IMG/VR virus record: IMGVR_UViG_3300009702_000017 | Location: 57,051-121,050 of that record | Source of the DNA: a virus | DNA length: 64,000 bases | Reading direction: 5' to 3' (one strand) | Part shown: positions 17,509 to 27,400 of the stretch, in pieces | Layout: every line of letters begins with the position of its first letter | How positions within the stretch are numbered: the stretch's first letter is position 1 | Notes under the pieces: model-generated | What the model saw: the letters and a program-made list of their open reading frames with translations, nothing else | Databases searched by the model: none | What the model was told of the DNA's origin: nothing | Made by a program: the position numbers and the translations under genes

Positions 17509-17758
17509 GCTTACCATTCAGGAAGTGAATGAGATTAAGGGAATGGCAAGGACCAACCTCATTGACTGGAACTATCTGGACCACCGTCTTCCAGATATGA
17601 AGCGCGAGCTACAGTACGAGGAGGCGTTCACGCTTGCTTACGTCGAGGCTGTATTGAATATCCTCAACAAGAAGGGGGCTATCAAGGACGGCTGGCTTGA
17701 TGCTCATAAGATGGTCATGCGACCACCGCATGACTACGAAAGTATGTACAGTGAGTAA
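17501..17758 (+). CDS. Hypothetical protein
   Basis: An 85-residue, mostly helical protein whose ATG overlaps the SbcC-like stop by 8 bases, so it is coupled to it. Contains an EEAFTLAYVEAVLNILNKKG helix. No domain recognised. A small partner of the nuclease complex is conceivable from position only. Confidence 0.6.
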   Translation: MIELTIQEVNEIKGMARTNLIDWNYLDHRLPDMKRELQYEEAFTLAYVEAVLNILNKKGAIKDGWLDAHKMVMRPPHDYESMYSE

Positions 17759-17759
17759 T

Positions 17760-17770
17760 CTCGCTGTATA
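17760..17770 (+). promoter_or_regulatory. CTCGCTGTATA phage promoter-like motif
   Basis: CTCGCTGTATACCTAG begins just after the stop of the preceding gene, 28 bases before the ATG at 17798, which has its own CTGGAGATAA ribosome site. Shares the extended CTCGCTGTATACCTAG with the site at 35523. Confidence 0.5.
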
Positions 17771-17797
17771 CCTAGTGAACCCAAACTGGAGATAAAC

Positions 17798-18076
17798 ATG
17801 GCAGGAAGACCCAAGAAGGACCCATTCGCGGATTTGGATGATGCTTTCAAGGCAGCTGTACAAGAGAGCGATGACGCCACCATTCGGACGAAGATTACTG
17901 ACGCCGCACTCTTTCGAGTGCAGGTCGAAGAGGCTCGAAAGGCAGACGTAGACCTTCAGATGAAGAAGGATGTCTTCCATGAAGCGGATGCCCCGTACAA
18001 GGATGATGTCAAGGCCGCTAACATGAAGATTCAGTATTGCCGAGAGGTGCTGAAGAGTCGCGGCAAGAATGTCTAG
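17798..18076 (+). CDS. Hypothetical basic/helical protein
   Basis: A 92-residue charged helical protein beginning MAGRPKKDPF, an AT-hook-like sequence. The rest is likely a coiled coil (RVQVEEARKADVDLQMKK). It sits alone between a promoter-like motif and a strong terminator, so it may be an independently expressed, abundant small protein. Function unknown. Confidence 0.65.
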   Translation: MAGRPKKDPFADLDDAFKAAVQESDDATIRTKITDAALFRVQVEEARKADVDLQMKKDVFHEADAPYKDDVKAANMKIQYCREVLKSRGKNV

Positions 18077-18089
18077 TCGTAGCAGCAAC

Positions 18090-18140
18090 ACCACCACAAG
18101 ACTGCGTAGGATCTACCGGTCTTGTGGTGGTATCTTTTTT
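18090..18140 (+). terminator. Intrinsic terminator
   Basis: ACCACCACAAGAC pairs perfectly with GTCTTGTGGTGGT (13 bp), the loop holds a small GTAG/CTAC hairpin, and the downstream arm runs into ATCTTTTTT. It lies just after the 17798-18076 gene. Confidence 0.9.
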
Positions 18141-18149
18141 GGAGACATC

Positions 18150-18764
18150 ATGAATGTGCTTGCACTAGACCTTTCAAGTAGCACCGGTTGGGCCGTTGTC
18201 CAAAGGGACAACGGAAAGTTTCGTCTTGTAGGGAAAGGGCTGATTGCTACAGGTCGGCCAGTGCTTGATTACGGAGATTACCCCTGGGCATACCTACATG
18301 TAGCAGGGCTGATTGCAAGTTCGGTGCTCTGCATTGCCAAGACATATCCTGTTGATCGCATTATCATAGAGGAGACCAACAAGGGGCAGAATCGCTACCA
18401 TCAAAAGCTACTGGAATTCATTCATTGTAGAGTGCTCGATGTACTTGGAGCCCACGGCCTGACCCATGTGTCATACGTCAATACAAAGGATTGGCGTAAG
18501 CAACTGGGAATCTCACTTTCGAAAGCTGACAAACGAGCGAACGCCAAGCTTTCCAAGGCTAAGCGGGTCGCCAATTCGATCGGCAGTAAACTAGACAAGA
18601 AGGCCCTTGGGATTAGTGGGCGCATCACCTGGAAGCATCTTTCGGTACGGTACGCCAACGAGCGATACGGGCTCAATCTCAAGATTAAAGACAACGACAT
18701 CGCAGACGCTATCTGTATTGGTACAGCATACCTAGATGGCGCTCCAATTTGCACAGGAAAGTAG
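18150..18764 (+). CDS. RuvC-like Holliday junction resolvase
   Basis: A 204-residue RNase H-fold protein. I start it at ATG 18150, after GGAGACATC and downstream of the terminator. ALDLSSSTGW gives the first catalytic Asp (D7), RIIIEETNKG the Glu near residue 74, and KDNDIADAIC the C-terminal Asp pair near 188, the RuvC pattern. A basic insert (SKADKRANAKLSKAKR) precedes the last motif. It should resolve branched replication intermediates before packaging. The stop is 3 bases from the ribonucleotide reductase start. Confidence 0.82.
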   Translation: MNVLALDLSSSTGWAVVQRDNGKFRLVGKGLIATGRPVLDYGDYPWAYLHVAGLIASSVLCIAKTYPVDRIIIEETNKGQNRYHQKLLEFIHCRVLDVLGAHGLTHVSYVNTKDWRKQLGISLSKADKRANAKLSKAKRVANSIGSKLDKKALGISGRITWKHLSVRYANERYGLNLKIKDNDIADAICIGTAYLDGAPICTGK

Positions 18765-18767
18765 CGT

Positions 18768-20738
18768 ATGGCAATTATAGATCTACCCGCACATCAACGA
18801 TTCTCTCTTTCGGAACAATTCCTAGGTGAGTACAAGCAACGTAAGGTAGAGTGGGGTCCGTTGGGGGAGATCACGTTTCGGCGCACCTACTCGAGAGAGA
18901 AGGAGGACGGAACCCAAGAAGAGTGGTGGGAGACTGTACGGCGTGTTGTCGAAGGTACCTATACCGTGCAGAAGTGGCATTGTCGCCGGTTTAATCTTCC
19001 CTGGGACAACCGGAAGGCTCAGAACTCTGCCCAGAACATGTTTGACCTCATCTTCACCTTCAGGTTCACTCCTTCTGGACGTGGACTTTGGATGATGGGT
19101 ACGGACTATGTGTACGATCGCGGGAGCGCAGCCTTGAACAACTGTGGCTTCGTTTCCACAGAGCACATCAAAAATGACTTTGCAGATCCTTTCTGTTGGC
19201 TCATGGACATGAGCATGCTTGGAGTTGGTGTCGGAGGGAACACTGACGGTGCTGAGTCTATGAAGATTGTAGAGCCTCGGCTCGGTGATGACGTGCATGT
19301 CGTAGAAGACACCAGAGAAGCCTGGGTAGAACTTGTTCGCCGTGCGCTCAACTCCTATGTCGGCAAGGGATCTTGGCCTGCCTCTATCGATTATAGCAAC
19401 GTACGACCAGAGGGTACTTTAATTCGAGGCTTTGGAGGAACGGCAAGCGGACCAGAACCACTCAAGAAGCTTGTCGAAGTGGACATCCCAGCAATCCTGG
19501 ATTCACTCATCGGTTCCCACATCGATAGCACAGCTATTGTGGACCTTTTCAACGTGATTGGTGTTTGCGTTGTGAGCGGTAATGTGCGTCGTAGCGCAGA
19601 GATCATGATCGGAGATCCACACGATGCAGACTTCATCAACATGAAGGATCCTGTTCTCTGCGGTGAAGAACTGGCGTCTCACCGATGGGCTTCCAATAAT
19701 AGTGTATACGCTGAAGTTGGGATGGACTACAGACCGCATGCTCGTGCTACCGCACAAAACGGGGAGCCCGGCTACGTTTGGATGGAGAATGCACGCAAGT
19801 ATGGTCGTATGGCAGACCCGCCTGATTACGCTGACACTAGAGCCGTAGGAGTTAATCCCTGTGGTGAGCAGACCCTTGAAGACAGGGAGCTATGCTGTCT
19901 TGTAGAGACTTACCCAAGTAGGCATGATAAGTTCTCTGACTACAAGCGCACGCTCAAGTACGCATATCTGTATGCCAAGACTGTCACGCTTATCCCAACA
20001 CACTCACCGACTACCAACGCCGTCCAGATGCGCAATCGAAGGATTGGTACAAGTCAGTCTGGTATTATTGAGAACATCCAAAAGATTGGTCGTCAAGGTC
20101 ATATTGAGTGGTGTGACAATGGGTACAAGTACCTTCGAGAGCTTGACGTAGTTTACTCTGACTGGCTCTGCGTGCCTAGGAGTCGCAAGATCACATCCGT
20201 CAAGCCCAGTGGGACCGTCAGCTTGCTTCCTGGCGTGACTCCGGGCATCCACTATCCTCACAGCTTGCACTACTACCGAACAATCCGTGTGAGCAATACC
20301 AGCCCCCTTGTTAAGGCCCATAAGGACGCTGGTTATCGAGTGGAGGAGGACAAGTACAGTCCCAATACCTCTGTCATCTACTTCCCTGTGAAGGAGCGCT
20401 CTTTTGATCGGAGCAAGGATCAAGTGACCATGTGGGAACAGCTTGAGAATGCTTCTATGATGCAAGAGTGGTGGGCCGACAATCAGGTGTCCATTACGGT
20501 CACATTCAACCAGAACGAAGCCAAGGACATTGCACGGGCACTAGATGTATTCCAGTCCAAGTTGAAGGCTGTCTCATTCTTACCTATTCGCGATCACCAG
20601 TATGAGCAGGCGCCGTATATTGAGATCAATGAGGAGGAATACGATAGGGCAGTCGCAGCAATTCGGACAGTCAACTACGAGAACTCGGATCATGAGGTGA
20701 CAGAGCGATTCTGTGACGGAGACATCTGTATCATCTAA
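18768..20738 (+). CDS. Adenosylcobalamin-dependent ribonucleotide reductase (class II, monomeric RTPR type)
   Basis: A 656-residue enzyme converting ribonucleotides to deoxyribonucleotides. The catalytic barrel has NNCGF, SGNVRRSAE, NPCGEQ and SVKPSGTVSLL motifs. The C-terminus ends FCDGDICII, giving the CxxxxC redox pair (about C649/C654) of Lactobacillus-type RTPR. No small subunit gene is nearby, as expected for class II. It needs coenzyme B12, so the host must make or import it. It follows the RuvC gene by three bases. Confidence 0.92.
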   Translation: MAIIDLPAHQRFSLSEQFLGEYKQRKVEWGPLGEITFRRTYSREKEDGTQEEWWETVRRVVEGTYTVQKWHCRRFNLPWDNRKAQNSAQNMFDLIFTFRFTPSGRGLWMMGTDYVYDRGSAALNNCGFVSTEHIKNDFADPFCWLMDMSMLGVGVGGNTDGAESMKIVEPRLGDDVHVVEDTREAWVELVRRALNSYVGKGSWPASIDYSNVRPEGTLIRGFGGTASGPEPLKKLVEVDIPAILDSLIGSHIDSTAIVDLFNVIGVCVVSGNVRRSAEIMIGDPHDADFINMKDPVLCGEELASHRWASNNSVYAEVGMDYRPHARATAQNGEPGYVWMENARKYGRMADPPDYADTRAVGVNPCGEQTLEDRELCCLVETYPSRHDKFSDYKRTLKYAYLYAKTVTLIPTHSPTTNAVQMRNRRIGTSQSGIIENIQKIGRQGHIEWCDNGYKYLRELDVVYSDWLCVPRSRKITSVKPSGTVSLLPGVTPGIHYPHSLHYYRTIRVSNTSPLVKAHKDAGYRVEEDKYSPNTSVIYFPVKERSFDRSKDQVTMWEQLENASMMQEWWADNQVSITVTFNQNEAKDIARALDVFQSKLKAVSFLPIRDHQYEQAPYIEINEEEYDRAVAAIRTVNYENSDHEVTERFCDGDICII

Positions 20739-20754
20739 TGTTTGGTCATTGTTT

Positions 20755-20765
20755 CTCGCTGTATC
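20755..20765 (+). promoter_or_regulatory. CTCGCTGTATC phage promoter-like motif
   Basis: TTTCTCGCTGTATCAAGAGTAGGAG precedes the TTG start at 20783; ten of eleven bases match the consensus. Confidence 0.45.
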
Positions 20766-20782
20766 AAGAGTAGGAGAACATT

Positions 20783-21670
20783 TTGACATTCAGTTTTGAC
20801 CCAGACGAATTCGCTCCTCTAGAAGATGATTCGAGCTACGAGAAAATCTACGATGAGCCGGACACTCAACCAATGGGTGTAGCAGATGTAGCGCAGTCAG
20901 TGTTGGAGGAACTTGACAACGTTCCAGACGAGGATGACTTTGGGATCGAAGACCTGACTGAAGTTACCAAACGGTTGGATGTGGCGTCGTACTACCGAAC
21001 CCTTTTGGATAGTCGCATCTTCAACGACCCATCCCAAGCCGCACTCATTGTAGAGAGTCGTATTCGGAAGTTTGTTCGTTCTGAACTAGATATCCTACTT
21101 GGGATCAAGCCTCAGCAAGTCGCGGCCCCGCCTCAGAGTACATTTTCCTCAGAAGAGGTAGAGGCATTGAAGGCCATCGCAAGCAGGTTGCTGGGTGGAG
21201 GTAGAGGCAATCTTGGGCCTCCACAACAGCCTCGCGGCCCTGTAGTGAACCGTGTTGATCCCCCAAAATCTCGGAGAACACCTACCCTTGCTGGACCTTC
21301 AAGTCAGCCTAAGGCCAATCTCCCAAGGCGTAAGGAGAAGGCGACTCCGAAGAAGAAGCCGCAACCAAAGAAGCCACAACAGCCCAACCCCGCTCGGGAT
21401 CCCAACAAGGCATACAGAACCAACGAAACGAATAATAAGGGGGAGCAGATCATTCGCAAGGGACACAAGAAGTATGTGGAGCGAGTCGCTGATAATGGGA
21501 AGAAGTATCTAGCTGATATTACTCCGCAGCTAACAAGCCCCGCTCGAATTCCAATGCCCTCTAAGGCAGCTTTCGAATCGGCCATGCAGGCAGAGGCACA
21601 AAACCAGATTGCCTTCCTATCAAAGCAACCAATTCAAACACAGCTAGCGGTACAGCTAGTACAACAATAA
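20783..21670 (+). CDS. Hypothetical Pro/Lys-rich protein
   Basis: A 295-residue protein starting with TTG after TAGGAGAACAT. The N-terminal 120 residues are acidic and helical, ending IRKFVRSELDILLGIK. The middle is Gly/Pro-rich, then strongly basic and disordered (RRKEKATPKKKPQPKK), followed by a small basic domain (KGHKKYVERVADNGKKYLAD). This resembles a DNA- or virion-associated scaffold with a flexible tail, but no family is recognised. Confidence 0.65.
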   Translation: MTFSFDPDEFAPLEDDSSYEKIYDEPDTQPMGVADVAQSVLEELDNVPDEDDFGIEDLTEVTKRLDVASYYRTLLDSRIFNDPSQAALIVESRIRKFVRSELDILLGIKPQQVAAPPQSTFSSEEVEALKAIASRLLGGGRGNLGPPQQPRGPVVNRVDPPKSRRTPTLAGPSSQPKANLPRRKEKATPKKKPQPKKPQQPNPARDPNKAYRTNETNNKGEQIIRKGHKKYVERVADNGKKYLADITPQLTSPARIPMPSKAAFESAMQAEAQNQIAFLSKQPIQTQLAVQLVQQ

Positions 21671-21690
21671 CCATAACCAGGAGAACGCAA

Positions 21691-22302
21691 ATGCCAGCAC
21701 CTAGCAATCCACTGAAGAAGATTTCGCAGAAGAACAAGACCGCCAACATCAGCAAGCGTCTAAAAGACCTTGAAGACAACTTCGACCAGCTTGTGAATAA
21801 CATCAACAACTCACTTCGAATTGCGGACAATCGTCTGCGTGAGCACCGTGAGGTTCTTGACGCAGTTGTATCACAGTATGGCGAAGAGGAAATCGCCCAG
21901 CTGATTATCCAGCGTCGTCAGGACAAGGCAATGCAGGAAGCTCAGGCGGCCAAGGAGAGTCTTGAGGAAGCTCTCAAGGAAGGCAGGATTGTCGAGGTCG
22001 AAGAGATTGGCGATGACACCATCATTGCAGGTCACCAAGAGGATGAGAATGGAGAGGTAGTTCCTCCTGGGTATGCCCAGTTCACGATGGCTCAGGTAAA
22101 CCCAGACTTTCAGGATACCATCCGATCGAAGACTGTTGGGGAAGTGGTAGACGCAGACGGTGGCCAGAAGTTCGTTATCACTGGTCTATATGAGGCTGCT
22201 CCAGAGCCTCCTCCGGCTGAAGAAACAAGTGTATCCGCGTCTGATGAAGAGGAGATCGCAGAGGAAGCGCAAGGTACGGAAGACGTTGTAGACGCGGAGT
22301 AG
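21691..22302 (+). CDS. Hypothetical coiled-coil protein with acidic tail
   Basis: A 203-residue protein. Residues about 15-110 are coiled coil (ISKRLKDLEDNFDQLVNN onward), residues 115-165 a small beta region, and the last 40 residues are Glu/Asp/Ala-rich. It follows the basic protein above with a good GGAGAACGC ribosome site; the acidic tail could pair with its basic partner. Ends TAG TAA and is followed by a strong hairpin. Function unknown. Confidence 0.65.
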   Translation: MPAPSNPLKKISQKNKTANISKRLKDLEDNFDQLVNNINNSLRIADNRLREHREVLDAVVSQYGEEEIAQLIIQRRQDKAMQEAQAAKESLEEALKEGRIVEVEEIGDDTIIAGHQEDENGEVVPPGYAQFTMAQVNPDFQDTIRSKTVGEVVDADGGQKFVITGLYEAAPEPPPAEETSVSASDEEEIAEEAQGTEDVVDAE

Positions 22303-22307
22303 TAACA

Positions 22308-22361
22308 AGATACCCCTGGGATCGTACTCCATTCGGTGAGATCCCAGGGGTATCTATTATT
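22308..22361 (+). terminator. Hairpin terminator
   Basis: AGATACCCCTGGGATC pairs perfectly with GATCCCAGGGGTATCT (16 bp, 16-base loop), followed by ATTATTT. The weak T-run leaves open a processing or attenuating role. Confidence 0.75.
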
Positions 22362-22371
22362 TAGGAGCAAC

Positions 22372-23811
22372 ATGTTTTCAGTACAAGAGACGCAAAGGGT
22401 CATTGTAGAGCTTGCCGGCAAAATGGGTAAGCATCCGTCAGAGGTTCTTCAGCGAGAGTACAGGGAGTATTCTGGCGAGAGTAAGCGCTCTTGTGCACGC
22501 TTCGTTCCGTGGAAGGAGACGCTTCTCGAATGGTTCCCGGAAGACGAATCGTTTGAGCCAGAAGAAAGCCCTCTAGACCTTCTTTCGGTTGCCGCACGAA
22601 ACAAGTATAACCTTCCGGGTGTAAACTGGAAGGGACAGACAGACAAGCAAAAGAAGCAAGAATTCAATGAGTCAATGGGGCACGTAGCGCAGATGCTACG
22701 GGACATCGCAGCGGATCCAGACAAGGAAATGAGAGATAAGCGGGCCGCTAGATACATTAAGTTCCTTACTCAGGATGAATCGACCTACCTGGGGAAGAGA
22801 CTGGCTCGCTCGGTCTCGATTGGTCACGCTCGCGAAATGCTCTTCTTCAAGCGTTTTGAATCTTTTGCTCGTGAAGCCTTTGCTGACAAGATCGTAATCA
22901 AGGGTGGCTATGCGAAGAAGAAGAGTAGGGCTCCTGTAAAGCGTATCGTTACGCTTGGATTGTCCGATCTACATATAGGAGCCACTCTTGAGCCCGATGA
23001 GCATCCATCCCCCTACGACTTCTTACGTGCATCTCGTCGCATGGCTGCGTTGACTCTTCAGGCAGCAGACTACAAGAGCCAATACAGAGACAACACTGTC
23101 CTAAATCTCCTCTTCAATGGGGATGTGATTGAGGGTCTCTTGCAGCATGACCAGAACGACGGTGCCCCTCTAGAAGAGCAGTGCACAGCCTTTACTCGCT
23201 TTAGCGCAGATATGATTGCGTACCTAGCGGGGGCGTTCCCAGAAGTGTACATCTGGTTCCAGCCCGGCAACCACGGACGCAATAAGCTACGCCATCCCGG
23301 GAGAGCTACGAATCAGAAGTGGGATAGCACAGAGACCATTTTGTACAAGTTCTTGGAGCAACTATTCGAGAAGACGCCGAATGTCCATATTGACATTCGT
23401 AAGCCAGCTGTTTCGGTCATCCCCCTCTTCAACAAGCATATGCTGATGACTCATGGCGACACAGAACTAAAGCTTGGATCTCCAAGCACTCAAGCATTCT
23501 TGTATGAACAAGAACTAGATCGCATCAACGCCAAGCAGACCTATGGTCCGCATCATATCGACCTTTTGTTTACGGGGCATTACCACGATCCCAAGCACAT
23601 GCCCTTCAAGAACTCGGAGGTCATTACCAACGGTGCTCTGGTTCCATCAAATGGCTTTGCCAGGAGCAGTGGCCACGATGGACCTACCGGTCAATGGATC
23701 TGGGAGTCAGTCGAAGGACATGTTGTTGGTGACGAGCGCTTTGTTCGAGTTGGAGAACGGGACGACGAAGACTCAACCCTCGATCAAATCGTGAAGCCTT
23801 ACGCATGGTAG
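22372..23811 (+). CDS. Second metallophosphoesterase (calcineurin-like)
   Basis: A 479-residue protein starting after TTAGGAGCAAC. The N-terminal 170 residues are a separate basic/helical region. The catalytic domain has LSDLHIG, NGDVIEG, PGNHGR, MTHGD and TGHYHDP in order, a complete dinuclear metal site. It differs from the Mre11-like protein at 6937-7944 and is closer to the large phage phosphoesterases found in replication modules. The substrate could be DNA or a nucleotide. It opens a tight operon with the polymerase. Confidence 0.85.
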   Translation: MFSVQETQRVIVELAGKMGKHPSEVLQREYREYSGESKRSCARFVPWKETLLEWFPEDESFEPEESPLDLLSVAARNKYNLPGVNWKGQTDKQKKQEFNESMGHVAQMLRDIAADPDKEMRDKRAARYIKFLTQDESTYLGKRLARSVSIGHAREMLFFKRFESFAREAFADKIVIKGGYAKKKSRAPVKRIVTLGLSDLHIGATLEPDEHPSPYDFLRASRRMAALTLQAADYKSQYRDNTVLNLLFNGDVIEGLLQHDQNDGAPLEEQCTAFTRFSADMIAYLAGAFPEVYIWFQPGNHGRNKLRHPGRATNQKWDSTETILYKFLEQLFEKTPNVHIDIRKPAVSVIPLFNKHMLMTHGDTELKLGSPSTQAFLYEQELDRINAKQTYGPHHIDLLFTGHYHDPKHMPFKNSEVITNGALVPSNGFARSSGHDGPTGQWIWESVEGHVVGDERFVRVGERDDEDSTLDQIVKPYAW

Positions 23812-23815
23812 CGGT

Positions 23816-24196
23816 ATGTCCATCGAACACGAACAGGCCAAGTTGATTAGAGTTCAAGGAGCGCTGAAGGTACTTGGGGCACGCGAGACCGAAACGTACT
23901 TTGAGATAAAGGAACGGAAAGAACTCATCGAAGACGTCGATCGTGGACTAAGTAGACTGCGTACCAACAGAAGGGCAATGAAGAGGAGCAAAGTTGTATC
24001 TCTTGAGACCTACTCGTATACGCTTTCGCTTATGACCGCCAAGATCAAGTCAAGGCGTGAAGCGAACGAACAGTTGAACAATGCTATTGCAAAGCTCCAA
24101 CGGGTTAAGAAGGAAATCGAGGAAAAGTCCAAGGAGCTAGAAAAAGTGAATGAAACGATCCGTGGATATGGAAACGTATTGGAGTTCAAAAAATGA
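23816..24196 (+). CDS. Hypothetical coiled-coil protein
   Basis: A 126-residue, almost entirely helical protein with long heptad-like stretches (LQRVKKEIEEKSKELEKVNE). It starts four bases after the phosphoesterase stop and overlaps the next start (ATGA). Unknown role in the replication operon. Confidence 0.65.
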   Translation: MSIEHEQAKLIRVQGALKVLGARETETYFEIKERKELIEDVDRGLSRLRTNRRAMKRSKVVSLETYSYTLSLMTAKIKSRREANEQLNNAIAKLQRVKKEIEEKSKELEKVNETIRGYGNVLEFKK

Positions 24197-24414
24197 CAGA
24201 CGACGAAGCAAAGCAGCAGATACTCACTGACCCCGATTTCGTTTATTCAAAGAGGTTCAACTTCTCTCTTGAGAAGCTGATGGATCGGTACGTTGATGGG
24301 CCACCTAAGCGCATTCAGGCACAAGTTCTAATGATCACGGAAAATGAACTAGAGGAAATCTACGAGCAAGCCATTCAGAAGCTCCGAAAGTTCATGAATG
24401 TAAACGCGCTGTAA
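24193..24414 (+). CDS. Hypothetical protein
   Basis: A 73-residue helical protein, ATG overlapping the previous stop (ATGA), ending eight bases before the polymerase start. Contains TENELEEIYEQAIQKLRKFM. No known domain; a small polymerase accessory is possible by position only. Confidence 0.6.
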   Translation: MTDDEAKQQILTDPDFVYSKRFNFSLEKLMDRYVDGPPKRIQAQVLMITENELEEIYEQAIQKLRKFMNVNAL

Positions 24415-24415
24415 C
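24405..24415 (+). promoter_or_regulatory. Weak variant of the CTCGCTGTA motif
   Basis: CGCGCTGTAAC differs at one base from the minus-strand motif at 11391 and lies just upstream of the polymerase ATG (24422). It overlaps the end of a coding sequence, so chance is possible. Confidence 0.25.
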
Positions 24416-24421
24416 TAAGTT

Positions 24422-27400
24422 ATGCAAGCTTTCTCTACACCCCATTGCCACATCCAGTCGCTTGACTCCGCTTCTACACCTAAGGCGTTTGTGAAGCGAG
24501 AGAAGGAACTAGGGACTGGTAGCATTACTTGCACAGACCACGGTACATTGCAGGCATGCTGGTCTGTGTACGACTTGGCCAAGAAGAATGACCTTACCCC
24601 CATCCTTGGGCTTGAGGGATACTTCCGTGACGACAACTGCCCCATCCTTCTGGGGGCCGGCTACCAACGGGACGCAAAGGGGACATTCCAGTCGTACTGG
24701 AAGTACGGTCACATTACCATTCACACCAAGGATTACGCATCGTACAAGGCACTAGGAATGATCTTGTCCGATGCTCCCATGGAACGACATGGCAGTGAAT
24801 TGAAGCCCATCTTTGGTTGGAAGGAACTGGAAGAGATTGGTAGCTACAACGTTACCTTTGGAAGCGGATGCCTCATTGGCATGGTACAGCGGCATCTTCT
24901 TGACCACGGTGACATCAAGGTAGCACAGGCATACTACGAGCGTCTTAGAAGCATCGTCGGCCCCGACAATTTCTATGTCGAGGTCTTCCCACATGTATGT
25001 GACAAGAAATGGGACAACGGCGTCTACGTCACGTTGGAGAATGGAGAGAAGCTTCGGTACTACGATGGAAAGAGGTTCAACGTCAGCGAGGTAGGTGAAA
25101 TTTCTGCGATCGATCTAGCACGGCTATTTGACACCAAGAAATGGAACGAGCAAAGTGCGCTATTGTCCATCAACAACAATCGCAAGTGGACTCCACTGGA
25201 GAATCCAAGTCGCATCCTGCAAGTAGAGAAGGTGGAGGGGTTCATTCGCAATGAGTGTCGTCCTTGGGCGCCTGACGGGGATGTGCAGCGTGGCACCAAC
25301 ATAGCGATGATATCGTTGGCCAAGCGATTTGGAGATAGGATTCTCATTTCCGACGACAGTCATTATGCTCATCCAGAAGACTACATCGTCCAGAACATCA
25401 AGCTCTTAGCTGGCCACGGCTCGTGGAGATTCACTCCTGGGTACCATCGGCAGAGTAGTGAGGAAGCGTATGAATACTTCAAGTCACGATTCAACCTTCC
25501 CGTTTCTCGTCTGGAGGAATGGGTGGAGAACTCCAAGCAATGGGTAGAGCAGTTCAAGGACTTCTCTTTCGATGCAAAGCCCAGTCTTCCAACGAAGTTC
25601 TACCCTGACAACACGCTTCGTCACACTATGGAGCTAATCAAAAAGCACGGCCGTATGCAGTGGAACAACACCGTTTACATGGACCGTCTACGCACGGAGA
25701 TAGACATTCTTCACAAGAATGGCGAGATCGATCTACTTCCATATTTTTTCCTCGGTGAAGAGGTGTGCGACACCTACGCCAAGAACGGACTGCTCACTGG
25801 TCCTGGGCGTGGCTCTGCGGCTGGCTTGTTGCTTTCGTACCTTTTTGGAATCACCCATATCGATCCGATTGAGCATGGACTGTCCCTTGAGCGCTTCATC
25901 ACCCTGGACCGTATCAAGTCGGGCAAGCTTCCCGACATCGATCAGGACTTGCCGGATCGGGACCTCTTAGTCAATGAAGAGAACGGTTGGCTCAAGAAGC
26001 GGTTCGGTGAGTGCTTCGCTCAAATCAGTGTAGATAGTAAGATGCGCCTACGTTCGTCTGTACGCGACGTTTGTCGAGTAATGCACGGCCATGTAAGCGA
26101 AGCGATCGAAAACCTCACCAAGCAGTTCGAGAATGCTCCACAGGGAGTGTCTGACGCCGAGTTCGTCTTCGGTTACGAGGGACCTGAAGGATGGGTGGAC
26201 GGATCGATTGAGACAGATGAGGCATTAAAAACTTTCGTCAACCTCTACCCTAAGGAATGGGATGCCGTTAAGAAGTGCCTTGGGGTGCCACGACACAAGG
26301 GGCGGCACGCTTGCGGTTACATCATCGCTAATGAACCCGTCAAAACATTCATTCCATTGACGAAGATTTCCGGTGTCACGGTAACGCAGTATACGACAGA
26401 ATCGGTAGAGGCTGTTGGTGGCGTGAAGATGGACTTCTTGTCAGTCAATTCACTGAAGGACATCTCCGACTGCATCAAGCTGGCACAGGAAGGGGTTGGG
26501 GTGCCTTCTAATTTGATTATCAAAGGGAAGAAAGTTCCAAGCATCCGACTTGTACCTCTCAAGGACAACATGCGTTTCCCCGAATCCAAGGACAGGTTTG
26601 CCGATATCTGGGATCTACCCGAGGATCAAGATGTTTTCAATGACATCTGTGAGGGACGTACCGAGACGGTATTCCAATTCAATACACCTTCTGCCATCCA
26701 GTGGCTAGAGCACTTCAATCGCGTCAAGGGTTACGACGAGTACGACGAGATACATAAGACAATCGACAGCGTAGACGCAATGGCCGACTTCACCGCCCTA
26801 GATCGCCCAGGACCACTTGACGCCTACATAGAAACAGAGAGAGGTAAACACAACATGCTGGTTGAGTATGCCAAGCGAGCAGCGGGTGAGAAGCATCATG
26901 GAACACTTCCCTTGTTCGATGAACTGCTCCCAGAGACCTATGGCATCCTGACCTATCAAGAACAGCTACAAAACCTCTACCAGCACCTCACAGGTTGTAC
27001 CGGGGCTGAAGCAGAGGAATTTCGTCGTAACGTAGCGAAGAAGAAGAAGAGCAAGATCGAGGCTGCTTATCCGTTCTTCATGGAGCATGCTACGGAAAAG
27101 ATTGGGGATGAAGCGCAAGGTGTATGGGACTTCCTTCAGACATGGGCCTCCTACGGGTTCAATCGATCTCACGCTGTATGTTATGCCTCAATTGGATATG
27201 CCTGTGCATACCTGAAGCATTACTACCCACTTGAATGGTGGACGGCAGTTCTACGTAACGCAGACAAGAACGAGATCAACGAGAAATTCTGGGCATATTG
27301 TGGAGACAAGATCAACATGCCAGATGTCCAGAAGTCCGAAGCGAACTTCGTTATCAAGGATGGCAGGATCCAGGCCCCACTGAGTCTCTTGCATGGAATC

